This document shows, in pieces, positions 43,122 to 51,350 of a stretch of DNA of 64,000 bases; the first letter of the stretch is position 1, and every line of letters begins with the position of its first letter. The position numbers and the translations under genes were made by a program. The notes beneath the pieces were generated by a model. The model searched no databases. It was not told the origin of the DNA and was given only the letters and a program-made list of their open reading frames with translations. Source of the stretch: an uncultured Lachnospiraceae bacterium (GTDB lineage Bacteria; Bacillota; Clostridia; Lachnospirales; Lachnospiraceae); NCBI GenBank assembly GCA_900546325.1, contig URCR01000005.1, forward strand, positions 1 to 64,000, written 5' to 3'.

Positions 43122-44849
43122 ATGTTAAAACGATTTTATGTGTACATGGAAAAATATAAAACATACGCAGTGCTGAGCTGCCTTTGTGTAGCGTTTGAAA
43201 CACTCTTTGAGCTGATCATCCCGATGATCATGGCGGACATCATTGATGTCGGCGTGGCAAACGGAGATCAGGCGTATATCATGGAAAAGGGAATGCAGAT
43301 GGTGATCTGTGCCGGAATTTCGCTGCTTCTCGGAATCGGGTATGCCAGGTTTGCGGCTCTCTGCGGGCAGGGTCTTGGAGCAGAACTCAGGAAGGCGGAA
43401 TACCGCAAGATACAGGAATTTTCTTTTGCAAATACAGATAAGTTTTCGACCTCTTCACTTGTAACGAGGCTGACCAGTGATGTGACACTGATCCAGAACT
43501 CGGTTTCCAACGGAATCCGTCCGCTGATTCGGGCTCCGTTAATGATGGTGACCGGAATGGTGCTGTCTTTCGTGCTGAATGCGAAGCTGGCACTGGTGTT
43601 TTTTGTTGCGGCTCCGACGCTTGGGATCTGTCTGTGGCTTGTAATCCGGAAAGTCAGGCCGCTCTATACGAGAATGCAGTCAGCGATCGACCTTGTGAAC
43701 CGGATGATCCAGGAGAACCTGACAGCGATCCGTGTCGTCAAGGCATATGTCCGGGAAGACTATGAAAAAGCCAAATTTGCACAGGTCAATCAGGAACTGA
43801 AAAATGTTTCCGAGAAATCTTTCCGCACGGCAGTGTTAAATATGCCTGCGATGCAGCTTGTCATGTATACAACGATCGTATGCATTTTATGGTTTGGCGG
43901 GAAACTGATCTTCGCCGGAGAAATGCAGGTAGGCGAGCTGACAGGTTTTTTAAGCTATGTCCTTCAGATTTTAAATTCTCTGATGATGATCTCCAATGTC
44001 TTCCTGATGCTGACAAGAGCGATGGCTTCCGGAAAACGGATTCTGGATGTACTCGATGAAGAGATTGATCTGACAGAGGAGCCGGATGCAGCGGGAGAGA
44101 TCAAAGCGGGAGAGATTGAATTTCGAAATGTTTCTTTCAAATATAAAAAAGAAGGAAAGAAAAATGTGCTTTCGGATGTGTCCTTCCATATTAGACCGGG
44201 GCAGACAGTCGGGATCATCGGAGGAACCGGTTCTGCAAAGTCTACGCTTGTGCAGCTGATTCCGAGACTTTACGATGTGACGGAAGGAGAGATTCTCATC
44301 GATCACATACCGGTCAGAAAATATCCGCTCAATCATCTGCGGGAGGCAATCGCGATGGTGCTTCAGAAGAACACGTTATTTACCGGAACGATCGCAGATA
44401 ACCTGCGGTGGGGAAAAGAGGATGCAAGTGAGGAAGAATTGATGGAGGCATGCAGGATGGCATGTGCCGATGAATTCCTTTTGCGGATGAAGGACGGACT
44501 TTCGTCAAAAGTGGAACAGGGAGGTGTGAACCTGTCCGGAGGGCAGAAGCAGCGTCTGTGTATTGCCAGGGCATTGCTGAAGCGGCCGAAAATTCTGATC
44601 CTGGATGATTCGACAAGTGCGGTGGACACAGCGACAGAGGCAAAGATCCGGGAGGCATTACAGAGCAGCTTTGCCGATACGACGAAGATCATTATTGCAC
44701 AGCGCATCACTTCTGTTATGCATGCAGATCAAATCCTGATTATGGAAGATGGCAGGCTCAATGACTGCGGAACACATGGGGAGCTGTTGCAGCGAAATGA
44801 GATCTATCAGGAAATTTATTACTCTCAGCAGGAAGGATGTGGACTGTAA
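43122..44849 (+). CDS. ABC exporter half-transporter, degenerate-site subunit
   Basis: A 575-residue type-IV exporter: six membrane helices (about 1-310) and an ATPase domain. Walker A is GGTGSAKST, with Ala in place of the last Gly, the signature is NLSGGQKQR, and Walker B is ILILDDSTSAVD. There the catalytic glutamate is Asp, which marks the non-hydrolysing site of asymmetric heterodimers such as TM287/288. The start is taken at 43122, behind AAGGAAGGGA; the open frame runs back to 43044 without a ribosome site. It pairs with the next gene to export drugs or peptides. It is under MarR-type control. Confidence 0.88.
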   Translation: MLKRFYVYMEKYKTYAVLSCLCVAFETLFELIIPMIMADIIDVGVANGDQAYIMEKGMQMVICAGISLLLGIGYARFAALCGQGLGAELRKAEYRKIQEFSFANTDKFSTSSLVTRLTSDVTLIQNSVSNGIRPLIRAPLMMVTGMVLSFVLNAKLALVFFVAAPTLGICLWLVIRKVRPLYTRMQSAIDLVNRMIQENLTAIRVVKAYVREDYEKAKFAQVNQELKNVSEKSFRTAVLNMPAMQLVMYTTIVCILWFGGKLIFAGEMQVGELTGFLSYVLQILNSLMMISNVFLMLTRAMASGKRILDVLDEEIDLTEEPDAAGEIKAGEIEFRNVSFKYKKEGKKNVLSDVSFHIRPGQTVGIIGGTGSAKSTLVQLIPRLYDVTEGEILIDHIPVRKYPLNHLREAIAMVLQKNTLFTGTIADNLRWGKEDASEEELMEACRMACADEFLLRMKDGLSSKVEQGGVNLSGGQKQRLCIARALLKRPKILILDDSTSAVDTATEAKIREALQSSFADTTKIIIAQRITSVMHADQILIMEDGRLNDCGTHGELLQRNEIYQEIYYSQQEGCGL

Positions 44850-46699
44850 TGGCAAGGACAATGAATTATAAAAGACCGAAAAATACGAAGAAAACATTAA
44901 AAAGGCTGCTTGGATATCTTGGTGCACATAAAATAGCGGTGGCAATTGTCGCAATTCTTGTCACAGTCAGCAGCGTGGCGAGCATTCTTGGAACTTACCT
45001 TTTAAAACCGGTCGTAAACCGTTACATTCTTCCGGGGGACGTACAGGGATTGGCGAGGATGCTTCTGTTTATGGGAGTCATGTATGCGTCAGGAGTATTG
45101 GCAACCTACGGATATGGGCAGATCATGGCTCGTACCGGCCAGCAGATTGTAAGCGAGATCAGAGAAGATCTGTTCCGCCACACGCAGGGACTTCCGCTGG
45201 CATATTTTGACGGGCATACACACGGAGAACTGATGAGTCATTTTACAAATGATGTAGATACGATCTCGGAGGCATTAAACAACAGTTTCACAACCTTGAT
45301 CCAGAGTTTTTTTACGATTGTCGGAACGATCACCTGCATTATTCTTCTGAATTTTAAACTGTCATTGATCGTGCTTGTTTTTATGCTCTTGATGTTTTTC
45401 TTTATTAAATACAGCAGTGCAAGAGGAAAACGTTATTTTAACAGCCAGCAGAAGTATCTTGGTGAAATCAATGGATTTATCGAAGAAATGGTGGATGGAC
45501 AGAAAGTAGAGAAAGTGTTCCATCATGAAAAAGCAGATTTCGAGGAATTTTCAAGAAGAAATGAAAATCTCAGAAAGGCATCCACAAGTGCATTCCGCTA
45601 TTCCGGAATGCTTGTCCCGACAATCGTCAGTCTTTCCTATGTCAATTATGCGGTTTCTGCATGTGTGGGAGGACTGTTTGTCATCAAAGGGATGATGGAT
45701 CTCGGAAGCCTTGCCTCTTATCTTGTCTATGTCAGACAGAGCGCGATGCCGGTCAACCAGTTTACGATGCAGGTAAATTTCCTTTTGGCTGCATTGTCCG
45801 GGGCAGAGAGAATCTTTGACATGATGGATGAAGGGCAGGAGTGGGATGACGGAACCGTCACACTTTGCAGCGTCCGTGAAAAAGAGGACGGCACATTTGA
45901 AGAGTGCAAGGAAAGAAGCGGAAAATGGGCATGGAAAGACGAAGCGAATGGAACATTGACGCTGCTTCGCGGGGATGTGCGTTTTCATGACGTAGAGTTT
46001 GGATATACGGAGAAGAAACAGATTCTGAAGAAAATCAGTCTCTATGCCAAGCCGGGGCAGAAGATTGCCTTTGTCGGTTCGACCGGGGCAGGAAAGACGA
46101 CGATCATCAACCTGATCAACCGTTTTTATGATGTGCAGGGAGGAAGCATTACTTATGACGGCATTGATGTGAAGAGGATCAAGAAGGCAGATCTTAGAAG
46201 ATCACTGGGACTGGTACTTCAGGATACCCATTTGTTTACCGGGACGATTGCGGATAATATCCGCTATGGAAATCTGGATGCAAGTCAGGAGGCAGTGGAG
46301 GAGGCGGCAAAGCTTGCCAATGCGGATTCCTTTATCCGACGGCTGCCAAACGGATATGACACTATGATCGAAAGTGACGGCGCAAATCTGTCACAGGGAC
46401 AGAGACAGCTGCTTGCGATCGCAAGGGCAGCGGTTGCAGATCCTCCGGTGCTGATCCTTGATGAGGCTACAAGTTCCATTGACACGAGAACAGAGCGGTT
46501 GATTGAGCGGGGAATGGATTCTCTGATGAAGGGGCGGACTGTATTTGTCATTGCGCACAGACTTTCCACAGTTAGAAATTCCAATGCGATCATGGTGTTG
46601 GATCATGGGGAAATTATAGAGAGGGGAGATCATGAGGAGCTTCTGGAACAGAGAGGAAGATATTATCAGTTATATACGGGACAGTTTGAATTGGAATAA
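44849..46699 (+). CDS. ABC exporter half-transporter, catalytic subunit
   Basis: A 616-residue exporter with six helices (about 1-330). A segment of about 40 residues enriched in Glu/Lys precedes the ATPase domain. Walker A is GSTGAGKTT, the signature is LSQGQRQ, and Walker B is VLILDEATSSID with the catalytic glutamate kept. It complements the degenerate partner before it. The ATG at 44849 overlaps the stop of the first gene (TAATG). An in-frame ATG at 44837 touches the ribosome site and is less likely. Confidence 0.9.
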   Translation: MARTMNYKRPKNTKKTLKRLLGYLGAHKIAVAIVAILVTVSSVASILGTYLLKPVVNRYILPGDVQGLARMLLFMGVMYASGVLATYGYGQIMARTGQQIVSEIREDLFRHTQGLPLAYFDGHTHGELMSHFTNDVDTISEALNNSFTTLIQSFFTIVGTITCIILLNFKLSLIVLVFMLLMFFFIKYSSARGKRYFNSQQKYLGEINGFIEEMVDGQKVEKVFHHEKADFEEFSRRNENLRKASTSAFRYSGMLVPTIVSLSYVNYAVSACVGGLFVIKGMMDLGSLASYLVYVRQSAMPVNQFTMQVNFLLAALSGAERIFDMMDEGQEWDDGTVTLCSVREKEDGTFEECKERSGKWAWKDEANGTLTLLRGDVRFHDVEFGYTEKKQILKKISLYAKPGQKIAFVGSTGAGKTTIINLINRFYDVQGGSITYDGIDVKRIKKADLRRSLGLVLQDTHLFTGTIADNIRYGNLDASQEAVEEAAKLANADSFIRRLPNGYDTMIESDGANLSQGQRQLLAIARAAVADPPVLILDEATSSIDTRTERLIERGMDSLMKGRTVFVIAHRLSTVRNSNAIMVLDHGEIIERGDHEELLEQRGRYYQLYTGQFELE

Positions 46700-46723
46700 A
46701 CGGGAAAGAAAAGAGGGAAATAT

Positions 46724-47161
46724 ATGGAAAAATCAGCGATGATCAGAGAACTTCTGTTTTGCCTTGATATGGAGCGCCGACAGACGTTAAGACCGCAGTT
46801 TGAGAAGCTGGGACTGACACCGGGACAGCCGGGAGTGCTCAAAGCACTGTTGAAAAAGACAGAGATCACGCAGAAAGAACTGGCGCAGATGTGTCATGTG
46901 GATCAGACAACTTTGTCCAGGAATCTGGATAAGCTTGTCCAGGCAGGTTATGTAAAGAGAAAGACCGATGAAGAATGCAGGAGATGTTTTCTCATTTCAC
47001 TGACAGAAACCGGAAAAGAGAAGGCAAAGGAAGTCTGCATTGTCTTTCAAAACATGGAGAAACGTCTGACAAGCGGACTTTCGGAAGAGGAGAAGGAGCA
47101 ACTTTACAATTATCTTGAGAGGATGCTATGCAACCTGAGAACGGAAAACGTATTATCCTAG
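46724..47161 (+). CDS. MarR-family regulator of the exporter operon
   Basis: A 145-residue winged-helix regulator. The recognition region is ITQKELAQMCHVDQTTLSRNLDKL (split about 47-60 and 61-70) and the wing is KRKTDEECRRCFLISLT. It contains several cysteines (Cys14, 57, 87, 91, 108, 136), so redox sensing is possible. It follows the exporter genes by 24 bases, so it is made from the operon it probably represses through the palindromes at 43001 and 43046. Confidence 0.87.
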   Translation: MEKSAMIRELLFCLDMERRQTLRPQFEKLGLTPGQPGVLKALLKKTEITQKELAQMCHVDQTTLSRNLDKLVQAGYVKRKTDEECRRCFLISLTETGKEKAKEVCIVFQNMEKRLTSGLSEEEKEQLYNYLERMLCNLRTENVLS

Positions 47162-47209
47162 GGGGCGGCAGATGAAAAAGAAGCTGCCGGAAGAAATGGA
47201 GGAAAAGAG

Positions 47210-47599
47210 ATGAATTTTGAGACAGTGCTATTATATAATCTCGACGAAGGCGAGAAGGCACGCAAGATTAAGATGGTACTTTTGAAAATGAAAGTAAAGA
47301 TGAAAAAAGTGTCAACAGAGCAGTATCTGGAGCCGGTTGGATTTCTGGCGGGAAATAAGGAAATTCCATCTTCCGGAAACATCTATGAAGGGGAAGGATT
47401 TTCGGAGGAGATGCTTGTGATGAAAGGATTTACGAGCAGCAGGATCGATCTGTTACTAAAGGAGTTTCGAAAAGCGGGGATTGCGAAAGTCAACCTGAAA
47501 GCGATCGTGACAGAGTACAATCAGAACTGGACTTCCCTGCAACTGTATCGTGAATTGAAAGAAGAACATGAGAAGATGAATGCGGGACAGACATTGTAA
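47210..47599 (+). CDS. DUF3783 family protein
   Basis: A 129-residue soluble protein. The C-terminal part (about 70-125, MKGFTSSRIDLLLKEFRKAG and VTEYNQNW) matches the DUF3783 family, often annotated as PG_1108-like or unknown. It starts 48 bases after marR with GGAGGAAAAGAG and ends at a strong terminator, so it may belong to the exporter operon. Its function is not known to me. Confidence 0.72.
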   Translation: MNFETVLLYNLDEGEKARKIKMVLLKMKVKMKKVSTEQYLEPVGFLAGNKEIPSSGNIYEGEGFSEEMLVMKGFTSSRIDLLLKEFRKAGIAKVNLKAIVTEYNQNWTSLQLYRELKEEHEKMNAGQTL

Positions 47600-47604
47600 G
47601 GGTA

Positions 47605-47646
47605 TGCCCTGCCGGAAGTAATTCCGGCAAGGGTGTATTTTTTTTG
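47605..47646 (+). terminator. Strong terminator after the DUF3783 gene
   Basis: GCCGGAA (47610-47616) and TTCCGGC (47621-47627) form the core around GTAA. Flanking CCCT/AAGGG extends the stem with a bulge, and eight T follow. Confidence 0.85.
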
Positions 47647-47662
47647 CCCACATAGGAAATTC

Positions 47663-47714
47663 CTTCAGAATCCTTTAGAAAATCTTTAGAATTTTGTCCA
47701 TGGGATGTTTAGAA
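47663..47714 (+). promoter_or_regulatory. Direct repeats upstream of a two-component operon
   Basis: The motif CTT(C/T)AGAA or TTTAGAA occurs at about 47663-47670, 47673-47680, 47684-47691 and 47708-47714. The AGAA cores are spaced 10, 11 and 23 bases. OmpR/PhoB-family regulators bind direct repeats with about one turn of spacing, so this may be an autoregulatory site. I find no confident -35/-10 pair in 47647-47825. Confidence 0.45.
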
Positions 47715-47825
47715 CTTGGCTTTATACTAGGTTTTGCAAAGGAAAAGTAGTATACTGAAACTGTTTACGGAAGATTTTATTCTATATAGAAAGTATACGA
47801 AAAGGAACGAAAGGGAGCAGGGGAT

Positions 47826-48530
47826 ATGAAGAACCAGATAGTAATTGTAGAAGATGACAAAGAGATCCGGGAGGGAGTGGAGATTTATCTCCGCAGCCAG
47901 GGGTACACGGTCTTTCAGGCAGAGAACGGGAAGGAGGGACTGGAAATTATCGAGCGGGAGAAGATCGATCTGGCAATCGTTGACATTATGATGCCGGTGA
48001 TGGATGGGATCACAATGACGATGAGGCTTAGGGAAAAATATGAATTTCCGGTTATCATGCTGTCGGCAAAATCGGAGGAGGTGGACAAGGTGATGGGGCT
48101 CAACATCGGTGCCGATGATTATGTCACAAAGCCGTTTACACCGATGGAACTGATGGCGCGGGTGAACTCTCAGCTTCGCAGATACAATCGATTTCAGGAG
48201 GCGCTCAACAAAAAAGAAGAAAAGGAAAGATCCTATGTGATCGGAGGGCTGGAAGTCAATGAAGACCGCGTGGAAGTGCTTGTGGACGGAAAGCAGGTCA
48301 AGATGACGCCGATTGAATTTAAGATTTTGCTGCTTTTAATCAGATATCCGGGAAGAGTTTTTTCCGCAGAGGAGATCTATGAGAGAGTCTGGAACGAAAA
48401 AGCAGTCAACACGGAGACGATCATGGTACATATCCGGAATATTCGGGAAAAGATTGAGATCAATCCAAAAGAACCAAAGTATGTAAAGGTGGTGTGGGGA
48501 ATTGGCTATAAAATGGAAAAACAAATGTAA
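47826..48530 (+). CDS. OmpR-family response regulator
   Basis: A 234-residue regulator. The receiver has VEDDKE and phosphoacceptor Asp in IVDIMMPVMDG (about residue 53), with the lysine in VTKPFTP. The C-terminal winged helix (about 138-232) ends KVVWGIGYKME. It resembles VanR-type regulators. It overlaps the kinase gene by 29 bases. No target operon is evident apart from the nearby small membrane protein. Confidence 0.88.
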   Translation: MKNQIVIVEDDKEIREGVEIYLRSQGYTVFQAENGKEGLEIIEREKIDLAIVDIMMPVMDGITMTMRLREKYEFPVIMLSAKSEEVDKVMGLNIGADDYVTKPFTPMELMARVNSQLRRYNRFQEALNKKEEKERSYVIGGLEVNEDRVEVLVDGKQVKMTPIEFKILLLLIRYPGRVFSAEEIYERVWNEKAVNTETIMVHIRNIREKIEINPKEPKYVKVVWGIGYKMEKQM

Positions 48531-50628
48531 GATCAAATATTTTTTGTGGGTGCTGCTCTGCGTAGTTCCGGCGATGGTGATTTTGTCCGCCTATCCGCAT
48601 ATAAGAGAGCAGAGTGAGAAAGAGAGCAGAAAATATTATACGACACGGGAATTCGTGGAAATGCTCTATAATGGGAATCAACTTTTATATGAAGAAATCA
48701 GTGGGGCCAATACGCAGGAACTGGATCCGCCGGGGAATTCTTTTCAGGAGGTACGTCCATATCTTCAGTATGAAGTGTTAAACAAAAAAGGGCAAACACT
48801 TACAAAGAACGGGGAGTCTTTAAAGCAGGTCCTCGAACAAAATCATATAAAAAAGTATGACTGGGTCGTGGAGATTGCATACGATCATCTTGGAAATGCA
48901 GAGGTTGCAGAGTGCTATGGAACATATGCACAGAAAATGAAAGTGCGTCTGTCGGAAGTATTGTATCATCAATATGAAGATCAATATGAAAATGTAGAGA
49001 CAGCAGAAGAGATGGGAACCCCGGAGGACTGTACATTTTTATATGGAATGACGAAGGAACAGGGGGAGGCATATCAGTCCTATATCGGGAATCCGTTTTA
49101 TGCCGTTTATTATAGAAGCGGAATGGCAGATATCATCAGAATTTCGATTTTTGTGCTGATCGGCGCGGCGATACTTCTTCCGTTCGTGAAAAAGTTAAGT
49201 ACCGGAAACGAGAGAGGTTTTCAGATGCCGGTAGAAATCATTGGAATTTCTGTCATAGGGCTGCTGATCTTGTGGGAGGCAGTTACCAGTCTGGTCATCG
49301 GTACAATCAGAGGAGACATTCAGGACAGACTGGTACAGCTCGGATTGAGCAATGGAAATGCAGAGAGTATTGTCATGGCATGGAATCTGATTGTCTGGAT
49401 CTTATACTTCGGTCTGATCTACTGGGTGGCAGGAAGCATTCGCAGCCTGATCGGTGTCGGATGGAAACATGCAGTCAGAGAAAGGATACTTTTGATTCCG
49501 TTTCTGAAAAAACATCGTGCAAAACTGGAAAAAGCATGTTCTTTTTTGAAAAAGAAATGGAGCGGACTGGCAAAGCGGGTTGACAGATTCTTTCGGATTG
49601 ACCTGCAGGAACGATCAAACAAAGTGATCTTCCGGTTTGTTGCAGCACAGTTTGTGATCGTATCGCTGTTTTGTATGGGATGGTTCTTTGGAATTGCGGG
49701 AGTGCTGGTCTACTCAGTGGTCTTATTCCGGACTATCTGCAAAAAGTACTTTAAGATCAAACAGGACTATCAGCGCATGCTTCAGGCGACAGAGAAGATT
49801 GCATCCGGCAACCTTGATATGTCTATGGAACAGGATTTCGGAATTTTTGACCCGGTCAGAAATCAGTTACTTCAGATCCAGAGCGGATTTAAGTCGGCGG
49901 TGGAGGAAGAGGTCAAAAGTCAGAAGATGAAGACGGAGTTGATCACCAATGTTTCACACGATCTGAAAACACCGTTGACAGCGATCATCACTTACGTCAA
50001 TCTGCTGAAAGAAGAGGGAATCACGGATGAAGAGCGGGAAAACTATATCGACGTGCTGGAGCGAAAATCTATGCGGCTCAAAGTTCTGATTGAGGACCTG
50101 TTTGAAGTCAGCAAGGCCACAAGCAAAAATGTAAAGCTTGAACTGGCAAAAGTAGACATCACTTCACTTTTGAAGCAGGTGAGATTAGAGCTGAGCGAAC
50201 GGATAGAGAAATCCGGACTTGACTTCCGGTGGAAGCTTCCGGAAGAAAAAGTATATCTTACTTTAGACGGACAGAAAACTTACAGGATCTTTGAAAATCT
50301 GCTGATCAATATTTTGAAATATTCACTGGAAGGTACGAGGGTGTATATTGATGTGGAAGATGTAGATGACACCGTCACGATCACAATGAAAAATATTTCC
50401 AAAGGAGAACTGAATTTTCATCCGGGCGAGATTACAGAGCGGTTTGTGCGCGGGGATGCTTCGAGAAATACGGAAGGGTCCGGGCTTGGGCTTGCAATCG
50501 TCAAAAGTTTTGCGGAACTTCAAAAAGGAAAACTTACAATCGATGTAAATGGAGATCTGTTTGTTGCAAAAATCCAGTGGAAACGGACAGAGATGAAGGA
50601 GATCGTCGAGAAGATATCCCTCACATAA
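48502..50628 (+). CDS. Large membrane sensor histidine kinase
   Basis: A 708-residue kinase starting with TTG inside the regulator gene (GGTGGTGTGGGG upstream). The layout is one N-terminal helix (about 13-30) and an extracellular region of about 180 residues. Four further membrane segments lie at about 210-230, 245-268, 290-315 and 380-405. A HAMP-like linker, HisKA with His486 in NVSHDLKTPLTAI, and HATPase with TEGSGLGLAIVKSF complete it. The multi-span sensor is unusual in length. The signal is unknown. Confidence 0.85.
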   Translation: MAIKWKNKCKIKYFLWVLLCVVPAMVILSAYPHIREQSEKESRKYYTTREFVEMLYNGNQLLYEEISGANTQELDPPGNSFQEVRPYLQYEVLNKKGQTLTKNGESLKQVLEQNHIKKYDWVVEIAYDHLGNAEVAECYGTYAQKMKVRLSEVLYHQYEDQYENVETAEEMGTPEDCTFLYGMTKEQGEAYQSYIGNPFYAVYYRSGMADIIRISIFVLIGAAILLPFVKKLSTGNERGFQMPVEIIGISVIGLLILWEAVTSLVIGTIRGDIQDRLVQLGLSNGNAESIVMAWNLIVWILYFGLIYWVAGSIRSLIGVGWKHAVRERILLIPFLKKHRAKLEKACSFLKKKWSGLAKRVDRFFRIDLQERSNKVIFRFVAAQFVIVSLFCMGWFFGIAGVLVYSVVLFRTICKKYFKIKQDYQRMLQATEKIASGNLDMSMEQDFGIFDPVRNQLLQIQSGFKSAVEEEVKSQKMKTELITNVSHDLKTPLTAIITYVNLLKEEGITDEERENYIDVLERKSMRLKVLIEDLFEVSKATSKNVKLELAKVDITSLLKQVRLELSERIEKSGLDFRWKLPEEKVYLTLDGQKTYRIFENLLINILKYSLEGTRVYIDVEDVDDTVTITMKNISKGELNFHPGEITERFVRGDASRNTEGSGLGLAIVKSFAELQKGKLTIDVNGDLFVAKIQWKRTEMKEIVEKISLT

Positions 50629-50727
50629 AAGATAGTTCTTATTCGATTTTAACTTTGCATTCTTTTTTTTAGAATCATTTTAATTCCTGACATGATAATC
50701 TGTGGAAAGCATAAGGAGGGAATGATT

Positions 50728-50922
50728 ATGAAGCAGATGATCAGTCAGGTGACAACAATGGAAAAGAAATGTAAAGAAGGTTTTGAACATTTTTCAGATA
50801 AATATCCAGTCGTGACATGTGCACTTGCATTTTTAGGAGCACCGGTATTACTTGTCGGAGCACTTACACTGACAACAACCGCGGTGATGCTGCCATTCAG
50901 TATGATTTTCGGATGGATGTAA
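50728..50922 (+). CDS. Small hydrophobic protein after the two-component operon
   Basis: A 64-residue protein with an ideal ribosome site (AAGGAGG, eight bases before ATG 50728; ATG 50722 is too close). A polar start (1-25) is followed by a long hydrophobic stretch (about 29-62) with Gly/Pro/Thr, enough for one or two short helices. No family is recognised. It lies 99 bases after the kinase gene and before a terminator. Confidence 0.65.
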   Translation: MKQMISQVTTMEKKCKEGFEHFSDKYPVVTCALAFLGAPVLLVGALTLTTTAVMLPFSMIFGWM

Positions 50923-50989
50923 GGCACCTGATAAGAGGACAGAAGTAAAATAGAAAATAGAAATGGGAAGTTGAAGTTTCCAGTCAGAA

Positions 50990-51025
50990 AAAAGCAATCT
51001 GCCAGAAAGCGCAGTTGCTTTTTTC
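50990..51025 (+). terminator. Terminator before the kdp locus
   Basis: AAAAGCAA-CTGC (50990-51002, one bulged T) pairs with GCAG-TTGCTTTT (51011-51022), and the T-run continues to 51024. Confidence 0.8.
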
Positions 51026-51102
51026 TCTTTATACGGGAAAAGAATGTTCTGTGAAAGAATATGATTCTGCACATTTTTTGCGCCGCCGGAAGCAGAAGAA
51101 CA

Positions 51103-51146
51103 TAAAATCTTTATACGATTTTAATAGAAAAGAGGAAAATTATAAT
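51103..51146 (+). promoter_or_regulatory. kdp promoter with candidate KdpE operator
   Basis: Bases 51103-51126 are identical over 24 bp to 57916-57939 upstream of ktrB. The core is AAAATC-TTTATAC-GATTTT. A -10 TATAAT lies at 51141-51146, and the operator covers the position of the -35, as expected for an activator-dependent promoter. The start of kdpF is 64 bases further on. Confidence 0.72.
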
Positions 51147-51209
51147 ACCGCCTTAATTTTAGTTATGCTAATTTGATATGTAAACAAATGGAGAAGGAAG
51201 GAATGAAAA

Positions 51210-51350
51210 ATGATGACAGATATTTTTATGATTTTGTTGTTGCTTATCTGTTTCGGAAGTATGAAACTGCTGGCGGACTGGTGCGAAAAGCAGGTCGGGA
51301 CAGCGGAAGGAAGAAAAAAAGAAGAATACTATCATGTGGAGGACAAATAA
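51210..51350 (+). CDS. KdpF-like small membrane peptide
   Basis: A 46-residue frame with ribosome site AAGGAAGG. One membrane helix (about 4-22, IFMILLLLICFGSMKLL) is followed by a charged tail. Its TAA is directly followed by the ATG of kdpA. Position and topology match KdpF, the small stabilising subunit of the Kdp ATPase, but it is longer than the usual 29 residues and the sequence is not clearly homologous. Confidence 0.65.
   Translation: MMTDIFMILLLLICFGSMKLLADWCEKQVGTAEGRKKEEYYHVEDK

Noticed and set aside
50923..51209. Cyclic di-AMP riboswitch upstream of kdp
   Set aside because: Such riboswitches often control kdp and ktr genes, so I looked for one. The region holds only a terminator, the 24-bp block and a promoter; it is too short and lacks the expected multi-helix aptamer.
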